From positions 994,001 through 1,054,000 of the forward strand of contig NC_088301.1 of NCBI RefSeq assembly GCF_032854445.1: a stretch of DNA of 60,000 nucleotides, read 5' to 3'. The DNA is from Liolophura sinensis. Lineage: Eukaryota > Mollusca > Polyplacophora > Chitonida > Chitonidae. Each line of letters starts with the position of its first letter. Within the stretch, counting starts at the first letter, position 1. The notes beneath the pieces were generated by a model. The model was given only the letters and a program-made list of their open reading frames with translations, was not told the DNA's origin and searched no databases. The position numbers were made by a program, and so were the translations under genes. Shown here one piece after another: positions 47,150-60,000 of the stretch.

Positions 47150-49848
47150 AAAGAACTGAAAGATTGCATTTATGATATTTTGATTTAATTGTAATACTTG
47201 TAGCCTATGCATATGTGATTTTGTATTATCAACAATCCACTGGGTGGTTAATTACAAATGTCGGTATATATGATTAATAAGGCAGAGCCTGAAATTGAAA
47301 GCTGACGCACTTTGTGTGAATTTGTGGATAAGGCCTATCGTGGATAAAAAATAAATTAAAAATAAGGCATATTATGCCCAGCATAAAGTCCCAAGGGATG
47401 GTTATTTATTAATATATACGATGCAATGTTGATCGATTGAGAGACTTGGCTTGCACATGAGAGCTCGTTTCAATTAAATCACAATAGATAATTAAATTTT
47501 GCCTATAGTCAACAGAAACTGTTATTACGCATCTTCTGAACACTGAGAAGGTACCAGACGGGTTACATTGTATCATCCGCACATTCTAACTTGGCATATC
47601 AGGAATTAAACCCTAACTTTTTCTATTCATTATTATACCAAAATTATAACATAATGTTGAACGGTGGATTGAGGGACAAGGCCAATTGATAATTTGGGCA
47701 TATATCAGTATTATAGCTGACATATGTACAAAGAGGCCTAATTATATGGGTCTGCTTGAAGCGGAGGCCCCTATACAGAGGGATCGGGAGAGGGGGGGGG
47801 GGGGGGTCCATTGTGTGCCCAGTTGACCTCATCAATGGTCCATTGTATAGTATACACTAGTACGTAGAGAAGAAAGGCGACAAATTAGCAGTCACCGAGA
47901 TTTCCACTTACAAAACCGCCATTTCGTCATATAAGTGTAACCCCTACAGTAAAAGGGTTTCTGTACAAAATCTTCATCATGCGCTTCGTAATTAAATAAA
48001 TAACATCATATCACATCACATCACATCACATCACAATGTAAATTATTGCATGGAGTTAATGCATGCTTGCATTCAATGACACAAATGCTGGATACATACG
48101 TCTATCCCATCAGTTAATGATGCTGACACGTACATGTATACCAGTAAGGGGTTTAAGGTCGTTTCTGTCTATACTCTACATGTTATATATAGTACCACAC
48201 TGTGTCATGGCTACTTCAGCCATTCAGTGGGTACATGGAGTTCTGAATATTTCACAATGCACTTAAGTATGGTCCAGTTCTAAAAAATATTGTTTAGCCT
48301 TAAACGTGGAGAAAATATAAACATTACCGTACATAAAGTTCATATGAAAGTGCGCCAAGTTAGTTGTAAGTATGAATTTCAATATTTTATTCGATTTTTT
48401 ATTTAAAGGGAAAAAGACACTTACACTTACACTTACAAATCATTTTGTAAGGTGGGTATTTGGGACAACCTCTTGGTATATATTGAATAAATAATGATGT
48501 AACACATGTGTAATAAATACCTCTGCACTAGAATTTCGCCTTTTCAGCTGCTTACAAATAACCAGGATCATTTGATCATTTTTATATCTTTAATGTATTC
48601 ATAAATATTGTCAAAATTCACTTTTAATACATGTGTTTATTTATTCACATGCGAATAAATTTATCACATCCGTATTGAAGATATTATTGTGCAAAGACGA
48701 TATATACCAAGAGGAGGTCCCAAATATAACCATACAAAAACATTTTCGAATACCGGTACCCTAATTTTTTTTTCCTGGAAGAAGAAATGGAACAAAATAT
48801 TAACGATCATATCTGCCAATTTATTCACTCCCCCCCCCCCCCCAAAATACTCTTTCTTCTGATTTTGCATCATTTTTTATGTTTTTTCTCCATGAAAACA
48901 GGCGTCAGTGCGCAAGAGTATACTGCCCTTGTTAATTTTGAAATCCCATCCACGTGCTTAAGTAAGGGGAAATAATCCTTGTTCTACATGATCAAAACCT
49001 TGAACATTCAAATTCTATAAAGACCTTACTAGTTAAATTTCCCATGCAATTTAAGCATCATGCAGGTTCTGTATGACTCTATGTCTTGGCAACGCTTTAA
49101 ACAAAAAGACTTTTTATACACTGAGGTAATTTCGAAAAGTTAGTTTGCCATTGCCGCTACTAAAACCGATAATAAATCTGTGTTCAGTCGTATAGGCTTA
49201 ATACATGTACGTGAATATACGCCTACAGTACGGTTTCTGAAGAATTTAGTTTTTCGTGAATAATTCTTTACAAAACCAACTGAGAAAAATGTGCCAATGT
49301 GGGATTTCGTTATTCTCAAACATTTCCATTCCTCACCAGGAGCCTGAACCAGGTGATCGAATTTCATGGCTGATAATCATTTTTTAATTTTTTAATTTTT
49401 AGAGCGCTAATGCAACATCGGTGCAATAAGCGGATGTCACACGATTTTTTGAGAGTGTAATCGAATATCTGCTAGCCACTGAAGTCGCAAGACCTTTTCA
49501 GGTCATCTGTAAGGGTACGTTGGAAGGTATTCCAGCAACCTGGAAGGCTTACACTAATTAGGCCTACAATGTGTATACTTCATAGGCCTACCGTTTCCCA
49601 TAAAGGCCTGTTATAACCATGCAGCCCATCAAAGCTCGATTTGTCTTTCGTTCACCTTACAGCCAGGCCTACAGCCGCTATAGGGGCCTACTCTCCACCT
49701 TAGGGATAAAACTCGAAATACGAGATCAATTCATAACGGTTTAAATTCAAATACGAGATCAATACATAACGGTTTAAATTCATATTTAAGTCCTCTCGAA
49801 AAATGACTAACGTGTGGGCTTATGAGAGGCTGAAAATATAGCTGTCCC
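47150..49848. other. Intergenic stretch left of the LTR element, no gene seen
   Basis: AT-rich, with homopolymer G (47793) and C (48830) runs and the CATCA tract. Confidence 0.5.
48005..48040. repeat. (CATCA)n microsatellite
   Basis: TCACATCACATCACATCACA. Confidence 0.9.
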
Positions 49849-50084
49849 TGAAAGACGGGTATGGTGAGCGAAGTGAGACAAAACTGGATTGGTCACAATA
49901 GCCTGTAAAACAGGAATTTATTCTGTTTAGCGACAGGTACTCAAGTCGCATCTCCAGTGGTAAGCGGCGAGTGCGCCGTTGGTAACTACAAAATTGCGAA
50001 CGTTGCAGCCTAACGAAATGAACTTCTGAAAATTATCATTCTGAATAATGTATTTTAATTTGAGGTAGCTAAATACCACCTACA
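49849..50084 (-). repeat. 3' LTR of gypsy-type element
   Basis: On the minus strand it starts TGTAGGTGGT and ends GTCTTTCA. A G-rich purine tract (CCGGGGTGGG, about 50085-50094) lies just before it in transcript sense and fits a polypurine tract. Confidence 0.85.
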
Positions 50085-50599
50085 CCCACCCCGGGTAAGA
50101 TAAATGTCGTCCCGACATTTTAGAATACAGTAATGAACAGGCGAATAAACATATCGCGTGAAAAACCACTTGACTGCACATGCACGACTGGAATATTGCT
50201 CCTGTATCATTTTCTTGGAATCGTAATGTGTTGGACAGACAAATTAACGATAATACCTCCAACATTTACTTATCTATGGTCATGCTTTAGCAATCTAAAA
50301 GCAATACAACTCTAAAAGTACACATTTAGTCCCGCATCACACTTCCTATTTTTTTTTTTTCGTTTTTTTTTCTAGATATACTCAGCCTGAATATACTAAC
50401 ATCACTAGATGCTCAACTTTCGCTTGTACTGTGCGACTCCTTGAAGCCTTTCGTTACACATGTAACGACAGGCATGAAAACATTTCCATTAACACATACT
50501 GAAATAAAATAATTTGTGATTCCGTAAGGCTTATCATATACTTCAACATAATACACAGAGCTTTACAGATTGAAAAAAATGGCGGAAATAGGCTGACTG

Positions 50600-52302
50600 G
50601 GTTTATGAAACATACCACAATGAGTAAAGGTACTGTAAGGAAGTAATCTTCGGTACTGCCGTCTACACCGTATGTCAGACGGGTTGGTGGCTTTCTAGAC
50701 CTTACTGAACGACGGAGGGATGGCTCCTCACCTGATGTATTGGCCAAGTTATGACCTGGTCTCTGCCGATGATCTGTTAACGATTACTGTGCTCTCGAGA
50801 ACGAAGGCATTCTTGGTAGGATGGGCGTAACAGTAGGGTTAAGCTGACAAGGCCTAAAGTCACGCTCATCATGGTCCGAGACATCTGAAGTTACTGGGCC
50901 TGAATATTTCCTCTGCCGTTGATTGTACTTTGGGTGACTTGATCGAGCTCTGTCTTCTGTAGTTCTTTGGGATGTGATAGGAAGACACTTACAAAGTCAC
51001 ACGGTAGAAGTATGTTCCGATGAAGAACTCGCTGTCTCCCATCGCCGTGCTGAGTTTTGACACGATATAATGGGGCTTCGTCTTCCATCTGCTCCACCAC
51101 GACATGGTCTTTTTCTTCCCAGTGGCTACGGAGTTTTCCCGGTCCACCCCGTTCCAACAAATAACGTATCAGCACATGGTCGCCAGGCTTCAGGACACCT
51201 GCACGGACTTTCTTGTTGTATTGCTTCTCTGAGTGGGTTGCCGCTCTTCCAGAATTTCGTGTAGCTTCTTTAAACGCTTGCTGCATAGCTTTCTGCTAAC
51301 CCGTAACACCTGCTGGTGCTTTGTTAGGTTGTCCAACGCTGAAGACAAGATCTATCGGCAACCTTGGAGATCTTCCAAAAAGCAAGAAAAAAGGCGCGAA
51401 GCCTGTGGCATCATTGCGGGTACAGTTATATGAGTGCACCATTTTGTTCAAGTGAGTAGCCCAATCTGGGAGTGTTCGCAGGGTATTGAGCAACGTGCGA
51501 TTCATCCTCTCCACTTGTCCATTCCCCAGTGGGTGTAGACTGTAGTCCGCGATTTTATCAGACCGCAGTGTTTTTCTAGATGGTGGAACAGATTGTTTTC
51601 AGACTCTCCCCCTTGGTCGTGATGTATCAGCCGAAGGAGACCAAACCGCAGAATATAGTCGTTAAACAGACGCGTTGCAGTTGTCTTGGCACTCTTTATT
51701 TCTGGTGGGATAGGCTTGAACGTATCTGGTGAAGTGATCTACTATAAGGAGGATGTATTCGTATCCACCCTTGCTTTTCTCCAGGTGTAGGAAATTCAAA
51801 GACACGATGTGGAATGGGGCTGTCGTGACTATAGGCTGCAGAGGCGCTCGCGTTGGCCTACCTGGGTGCTTGTTCTTCAGGCAGCTGCATTGATTGTTAA
51901 CAAATTGTTTAACAGCATGCAACATCTGGGGCCAGTAGAATCTCTCTTGAATGAGTTCCAATGTCTTTTCGGTGCCTGGATGACCCATCTCTTAGTGCAA
52001 TTCCTTGTATACCAGCGATCTATATGAAAACGGAAGCACCAATTGTCGACGATCTTTAGCATCTGAACATGGCAATAACCGGCACAAAATTCCGTTATTG
52101 TCCACCTGTAGCTTTACTTCTCGCGCAATAGACATTTTACTCTTGGCGAGGCATTATCTGTAAATCCCTTCTTGGAGCCTTTCAATTTCAGGTAAGTGCT
52201 TATGTCAAGATCACTGAGTTGAGCTTTCCGGATGGATTCGCGCGTTGGAGAGGTAACCGTATCGACTGAGTTACAAATTAGATCTAAGTTCTCGGTACTC
52301 AT
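50600..52302 (-). pseudogene. Integrase region of LTR element, inactive
   Basis: Pieces in order: linker (52114-52302), zinc-binding segment (51860-52000, with GHPGTEKTLELI and FYWP), catalytic core (51340-51860), C-terminal domain (50891-51286, with LKPGDHVLIR), and a tail (50650-50747). A stop precedes GHPG, and there are frameshifts near 51690 and 51520. The first catalytic Asp is replaced by Asn (SLNFLHLE, about 51790); the second Asp (HHDQGGE) and the Glu (GQVERMNR) remain. Confidence 0.8.
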
Positions 52303-52370
52303 AACTTCTGGATCGTCTGTGACGGCAGAAATTCAAGAGGTAAGTTCATTTGCTTGGGCCGTGATACCAT

Positions 52371-53640
52371 TTACCGTGGGACCGATGGACTCTTGGGACA
52401 TCTCTTCTGTTCACTGGGGTATGTATCCTTCCGTGTCGACTCGCACACTGGCCATCGCTCCTCGTAAAGAGAGTCTTTACTGACAGCAAAGGGCTCAACT
52501 TTATTCGACAATTTAATTTCTGATGCAGAAACGGCTCGGATCACAGAATCAACTTTTTCTAATGTTCCAACTTTTGTCTGACCCCTCACTAATGCATCAT
52601 GCTTGGTGGAGTTACAGATGATTACATCTTCTTTTCGACTGTCCTGACATTGTACAAGTGTATCCAAGACAGTGACATTTCCTGGCAAAGTTGACTTCAG
52701 CAGGGCCATTTCAGTAGGGCCATTTGAGCTGTCACCTGTTAACTCAAAAGTCATTTCCACCCAACCTTGATAAGCAATCGCTGATCCATTTGCTACTTTT
52801 CAATTAAAATTCTCCACTTATTAACTCAGATCACAATCGTAATTTGCGCTCTGAAAAGTTCTTCTGGAGCCAGATATAGGGAGGTATACAAACTTGGGAC
52901 CTCGTGTCCCATAAAACCTCGGTGGTGAGACCATCCAAAACACAGTTCAACAGAAGTCTTCTCCCAATAAGCTGTGCTACAGTCTTTTCTCGATGCGTGT
53001 TCCTTGTGGATCCATGATTTTCTGAGGCTTAAGAAGTTTTTCTGTCCATCCCACGCTTTTCGCTGGAAATTGTTTCCACACTACTGATATATCTATCCTC
53101 GTGGGTCTCTTTAACAACATCGGTTGTAACTGGAGCCTTAGTAACATTCGCTTTTAGTTTGCCTCATTCTGTTTGACAACCCTACATCCTCGAGCCCAGC
53201 GGTCCGAACTTCCACACTTGTAGCAGTGTGTACACTCATCACCGACTCATTATTTGCTGAACAAGGCTTATAAAGTTCAGACGTCCTTGCTGAGAGGCTT
53301 CTCCGATTTGCCCCTTAAAGTCAGTACTCCATACAGGTGTATCAAAGCCAGGTTGTTTACTTGGTAACCATGGGTTTTCTGATTGATTTATATCTACAGA
53401 GCACAGAAATCGGTCAACTGACAGGCATCCCATCTTGTGAACACACCTCGCTAGGGAAGTGGTCGACTACTTGAACAATTGTCGATCTACCATGCTCAAC
53501 TTTGTAACTACCAGGTACTTTTATGTGATCCAACAATTGCACAAGTTTTCCTCAAGGAATACAATTTCTGCTTAACTGTAAGGATGAGGTCAGGATCTGC
53601 CATTTTTAAAGAGATGCAAACAACTCTAAAATCTGGAATC
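52371..53640 (-). pseudogene. gag / protease-adjacent remnant of LTR element
   Basis: Broken frames. A zinc-knuckle relic (53184-53225) reads CYKCGSSDRWARGC, with Arg where the metal-binding His of CX2CX4HX4C should be. The segment 52371-52760 matches the region I associate with the stretch after protease (ending GQTKVGTLEKV). Stops and frameshifts prevent a continuous gag-pro reading. Confidence 0.6.
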
Positions 53641-54137
53641 AGTTAATGTGCTCATCTGTTGTGTGACATGCATGGGCAATTAAACAATGTCAGTGGCACA
53701 AATCACATTATACGTGTTCAATCTCCCGATCTTCAACAAGGAAAGATATTTATGAACTACAACACTGTCTCTGAAAGGTTTCACTTAACAATACACATAC
53801 CATAGTTGCACTGAACACTAATCATCTTGCGCATTGTTCATAAATGTTCACCATGAAAACCCAGCAAAACACTGCGACTGTCCATCACGGTTTTCACGGG
53901 GTTTCTCCTGTCGGCACTCGTGATTGTAACGTCCTTCCATAGAACGTTTATGTCCTTATGCGCTCAATGTGTTGGTACTGGTGACCGTAACGCCCTTCCG
54001 TAAAATATTTATGTTTGCATGGTGATCGGTACGTCAGAATCTGTCCACCATAGTCTCCTCACACTGTATCTTCCGACACATATGGCTTGGCTGTTGCAGT
54101 GTTCTTGTGACCGCAACTGTCCACAGTACTAGCCCTC

Positions 54138-54155
54138 ATCCCGGTCAGGCCCCCA
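54138..54155 (-). other. Primer-binding site of the LTR element
   Basis: Two bases inside the 5' LTR the minus strand reads TGGGGGCCTGACCGGGAT. It matches the familiar tRNA-Pro type primer site at 15 of 18 positions, so proline tRNA is the likely primer. Confidence 0.6.
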
Positions 54156-54157
54156 GA

Positions 54158-54394
54158 TGTAACACGGATATGATGAGGGAAGTGAGCCAGAAACTGGATT
54201 TGTCACAATAGCCTATAAAACAGAAATTTATTCTGTTTAGTGACAAGTCACATCCCCAGCGGTAAACGGCGAGTGCGCCATCGGTAGCTACAAAATTGCG
54301 AACGTTGCAACCTAACGAAATGGGCTTTTGAACATTATCATTCGGAATAATGTGTTTTTAAAAAAACTGGGAGGTGGCTAAATACCGCCCTACA
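54158..54394 (-). repeat. 5' LTR of gypsy-type element
   Basis: On the minus strand it starts TGTAGGGCGG and ends GTTACA, the TG...CA ends expected of an LTR. It aligns along its length with 49849-50084, including the shared core TACAAAATTGCGAACGTTGC (plus strand). Confidence 0.85.
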
Positions 54395-54404
54395 TACCCG
54401 TCGA

Positions 54405-54712
54405 AGTTGGGAGACCCGAGATCAAAGCCCGGTCGGGTCATACCTAAGACTTTAAAAATGGTACTCGTTTGGCGCTCAACATGGAGAGATTAGAGCAAGG
54501 AAACAGGACTGGTTGACCCGGTGTCAGTATAATGTGACTGGGTGGGTGTCATGTCTGGTGTCTTCGTCATGATACTTCGTCGTGACAGCAACACTTCGGC
54601 GGAATGGACTCGCTCTGCCACAAGAAGACACACTATGTGCACACACATCTAACGACTCCTCGTCGTCATATGACTGAAAAATTGCTAAGTACGACATAAA
54701 ACCCCAAGCATA
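54405..54712 (-). mobile_element. Dispersed repeat family B, second copy
   Basis: Reverse complement aligns with 15380-15710 from GCTTGGGGTTTTATGTCGTA through TTTTTCAGTCATATGACGAC to GATCTCGGGTCTCCCAA. Lies between the LTR and SMIM7 exon 1. Confidence 0.75.
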
Positions 54713-54869
54713 TATATACATAGATATATACGTACAAATATGTATTATCCATGCTTTATCTATCTGAAGGTTAAGTAGGTCATCTCCACTACATCCATTT
54801 GAATGTTTGAAGATTACCAGGGCTGTCGTTTGAGACGTGTTCGATGCGAGGAAAACAACGACTGTCAAA

Positions 54870-57323
<2,454 letters not shown>

Positions 57324-57490
57324 TGTTCTGGAAGACTGGACAAGGGAATTGCTGACCAGACATTGACAGAGAGTATGGTGTTGAAGATGGAGGCAGAGGA
57401 ACCTGGGATAAATATGAACATTTGTCCAGTGGTGTTTAATTAGACATCACTTCTTGTTGACAATAACTATGCTGCTTTGTATCAGGTGAT

Positions 57491-57595
57491 TCCCTGGGCT
57501 CTGCCCAGTTTTCTCCAATCATAATGGTGGATGACAGTGTATAAGTGAAATATTCTTGAGAACGGTGGAAAAACCAATCAAATATATAAATAAAT
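57491..57595 (+). mobile_element. SINE 3' fragment in SMIM7 3' UTR
   Basis: TCCCTGGGCTCTGCCCAGTT to AACCAATCAAATATATAAAT. Confidence 0.7.
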
Positions 57596-58152
57596 AGTAT
57601 CAATTGATTGTTCATGGACACCAGACTCAACACCCTGCACAGTTACAATATACTGACAATGTAAGTTAACCTTTGTAAGTCTGCCTTTCTCAGCAAATCT
57701 GCCTTTGTAAGTTTGTCTCTATCTGCAAGTCTGTCTTTGTAAGTCTACCTTTCTGTACATAATGTATCTCTACAGAACCACATCACCTGGAGTTATCACA
57801 TTTCATAAGCCTATTTACAGTCCTGTAGCCTTAAAATGTTTAAACCTGTGCCCCTTTTTGTCTGATATAGCTAACTTCGCTAATGAGAATATATATTCAT
57901 GCAGCACAGGATATGTATAGATGTAACCAGGGGAGATATGATAGTTTGTTTACTGGACATTTTAGTTCATACCATAATGCATTCATTATTAACTCACAGA
58001 CCATACAGAGGGTGTATCTTTCCAAGGGATACTTAAATAGTATACAGTCCAGGGTCCTGTTCCTTGTGAATGTACGTGAATTACAAAGGAGCTGGACTAT
58101 GAATGTAGAAACATTGAATATGCTCATCACACTAAACTGTGTATATATTGTA

Positions 58153-58158
58153 AATAAA
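58153..58158 (+). terminator. Candidate SMIM7 polyadenylation signal
   Basis: AATAAA in AT-rich sequence 830 bp after the stop codon. Chosen only because it is the first such hexamer outside a SINE; no cDNA support. Confidence 0.25.
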
Positions 58159-58359
58159 ATCAGTATTTATATTTTCAGTTTTGCATGTTTAACTTTTCTC
58201 TGTCATGTTAGTACATGTAGATATTTTGGATGGACTGACTAATAGATCATTTGATTAACAGGTTAATCAATTTCAAATTTTTCCTTGTCGAATATCCTAG
58301 ACAAATCAAGTCGGGTGTTCCCAGCCAGAGGTAATCCATGACCATTTGGTGTGGTGTTA

Positions 58360-58530
58360 CAATCCAGCTGGAATTCTTTACCAATCCGGTCTGGTGTTAC
58401 AATCCAGCTGGAATCATTGACCAATCCGGTCAGGTGTTACAATCCATCTGGAATCCTTGACCAATCAGGTCTGGTGTTACAATCCAGCTGGAATCCTTGA
58501 CCAATCGGGTCTGGTGTTACAATCTAGTAA
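58360..58530. repeat. 37-bp tandem repeat, about 5 copies
   Basis: Unit GACCAATCCGGTCTGGTGTT+ACAATCCAGCTGGAATC; degenerate continuation to about 58690. Confidence 0.88.
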
Positions 58531-59099
58531 GCTCAAATGCTTGATCACATCTGGTTTTCCATTCCAGCAGGAGCCATTTAGTTTGTGTGGTCCAATCCAT
58601 AGGGAAAACTCGGACAAAAATGTCAGATGTTCCAATACAGTGGGAGCCTTTGAGCAAAAATCAGGTGTTCTGATTTAGCAAGAAACTTGGCCAGTAAGGG
58701 CAGATGGTCAAATCCCACTCTTTATCGATTAAACTGACGTAACCTGTCAATGTGCTGGTACTTCCTACATACATAAACATATATGGGCTGCTGACCTTTC
58801 TCCATCCAAAAAATCGACAGGTCTTAAAAGTGAAATATTCTTAATTATGGTGCCAAACAAATCAACACACCCATCAGAACAAACTAATGGCATTTCATAA
58901 GCTGAGTTTTTTCTTCTTGATTTCATTCATTTAGCCCAATATTTTCTCACTTAGTACAGAAGTATGATGGAAGGGGAAGCAGAGTTTTAGGTCAGTCATA
59001 ACTTGTGGCATGAAGGTTCAAGAAACTGGCCAAAAGGTGCCAAGTTTAACTATTACAAGAAAAAGAAATTCCCTGAAATGTCTGGTTAGCATCAATGTA

Positions 59100-59222
59100 T
59101 TTGATTGGTGATTGGTGAAGAATATTTCACTTATACGACGGCAGCCAGCATTATGGTGGGAGGAAACTGGGCAGAGCCCTGGGGAACCCATGACAATCCA
59201 CAGGTTGCTGGCAGGCTTTGTA
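59100..59222 (-). mobile_element. SINE 3' part, minus orientation
   Basis: GAAGAATATTTCACTTATAC, GGTGGGAGGAAACTGGGCAG and CAGGTTGCTGGCAGGCTTTG in reverse orientation. Confidence 0.75.
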
Positions 59223-59242
59223 AAGTACGGCCTGCATTAATG

Positions 59243-59385
59243 TATTTGATTGGTGTTGTACCCCATGCTGAAGAATATTTCACATTTACGACGGCGGCCA
59301 GCACTATGGTGGGAGGAAACCAGGCACAGCCCGGGGAAACCCACAACATTCTACAGGTTGCTGGCAGGCTTTCCCAAGTACGGTC
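59243..59385 (-). mobile_element. SINE 3' part, minus orientation, tandem to the previous one
   Basis: TATTTGATTGGTGTTGTACC then the same body as 59100-59222, same orientation, after about 20 bp. Confidence 0.75.
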
Positions 59386-59838
59386 AGCATTATTGACAGA
59401 GTTTATGGTGCACTATGATCAGGGCCATGGGATGCTTTCTGTCTGGTGCATTGGTTAATGTTCTTCAATTTTGACACTGAAATATCACAAAATCTGTTGC
59501 GTGCTAGAAAAAAAGACAAGTGTGGTTTGAATGAAATCTTTTCATAGTACTGACGTCTTTTAAGTTTGTGAAAAATTCCCACTGGTTACTTTGGATTATC
59601 AGAATGATGAAGGATTTTACACGCTGCAGTAGAGGTTATTCGTACAGCCATTATCCCATTTAGAAGAGGACAAAAGGGACATAACCCCACATTTCACAAA
59701 GTCACATCTTACTTTACAGAATTATGAATAAGATGAGCCAAAGAATTAGCTGGAACCCAAACTGGCTCATTTGGCTTGTATGTTATTCTCAGTGTCATAG
59801 ATGATAAACCCTCGACCAGTGAGCTCACAAGCTAAAGT

Positions 59839-60000
59839 TTATTTATTTGATTGGTGTTTTACGCCATACTCAAGAATATTTGACTAATATGACAGAGGCC
59901 AGCATTATGGTGGGAGGAAACCGGGTAGAGCTTGGGAGAAACCAGTGCAGAAGCACAAATCTGGGTTTGCTTTCTGAGGAAGGAAATGTAACACGCCACA
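59839..60000 (-). mobile_element. SINE 3' part, minus orientation, at window edge
   Basis: TTATTTGATTGGTGTTTTAC, then GGTGGGAGGAAACCGGGTAG; body degrades after about 59950. Confidence 0.75.

Larger units (their letters stand above)
49849..54394 (-). mobile_element. Decayed Ty3/gypsy-type LTR retrotransposon
   Basis: Two matching terminal repeats (49849-50084 and 54158-54394) flank a minus-strand internal region. In transcript order it holds a primer-binding site, gag and zinc-knuckle remnants, a protease-adjacent stretch, an RNase H/integrase linker, integrase and a C-terminal tail, all broken by stops and frameshifts. No reverse transcriptase motif is visible, and only about 70 bp separate the protease-adjacent and linker pieces, so reverse transcriptase/RNase H has been deleted. 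LTR divergence (many substitutions and small indels over about 236 bp) shows an old insertion. Flanks gtccc and taccc may be a decayed target-site duplication. Confidence 0.88.
57324..58158 (+). other. Probable SMIM7 3' untranslated region
   Basis: No further coding sequence seen. It contains a SINE 3' fragment (57491-57595), a short repeat based on AAGTCTGCCTTTGT (57665-57760), and an AATAAA at 58153-58158 that could be the polyadenylation signal. The SINE-borne AATAAA near 57590 is an alternative. Confidence 0.35.

Overview
This is eukaryotic, animal genomic DNA: sparse short exons with GT-AG junctions, large introns, many minisatellites, and at least a dozen copies of one tRNA-headed SINE. 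That SINE (A-box TGGCTCAGTTGG, tail ending CGGCGTAAAACACCAATCAAATAAATA) is of a kind I associate with mollusc genomes, so a mollusc or other lophotrochozoan is the best guess. No bacterial-style genes, operons or CRISPR arrays are present. Most of the long open frames come from tandem repeats and are not genes.

Two spliced genes can be read. Gene A lies on the minus strand from about 35.3 kb to the left edge and continues out of the window. I assembled nine coding exons (35133-35298, 20633-20703, 8995-9092, 7766-7896, 5110-5205, 4179-4301, 2841-2932, 991-1057, 325-543). Every junction has GT-AG signals and every reading phase matches the next. The product is secreted. Signal-peptide cleavage would leave an N-terminal histidine on a domain resembling BIM1/X325-type copper-binding (LPMO-like) proteins. 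Two EGF-like modules follow, then the start of a DOMON domain interrupted by an acidic Glu-Gly-Glu-Pro repeat.

Gene B, on the plus strand (54870-57323), is a complete five-exon SMIM7 orthologue of 74 residues.

The introns of gene A are packed with unrelated minisatellites (units of 21, 26, 29, 32, 36, 43, 44, 50-54, 55 and 177 bp). The most unusual one, at 3440-4178, is built from the 3' end of EGF exon 6 together with its splice donor. A smaller event of the same type has duplicated the acceptor of exon 3. More arrays fill the intergenic stretch 36.8-46.6 kb.

Between the two genes sits a decayed Ty3/gypsy-type LTR retrotransposon on the minus strand (49849-54394). It has both LTRs, gag and integrase remnants, no visible reverse transcriptase, and an Asp-to-Asn change at the first integrase catalytic position. 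One isolated probable exon (46977-47146, minus) belongs to a gene I cannot identify. The rest is AT-rich non-coding DNA, dispersed repeats and low-complexity sequence.
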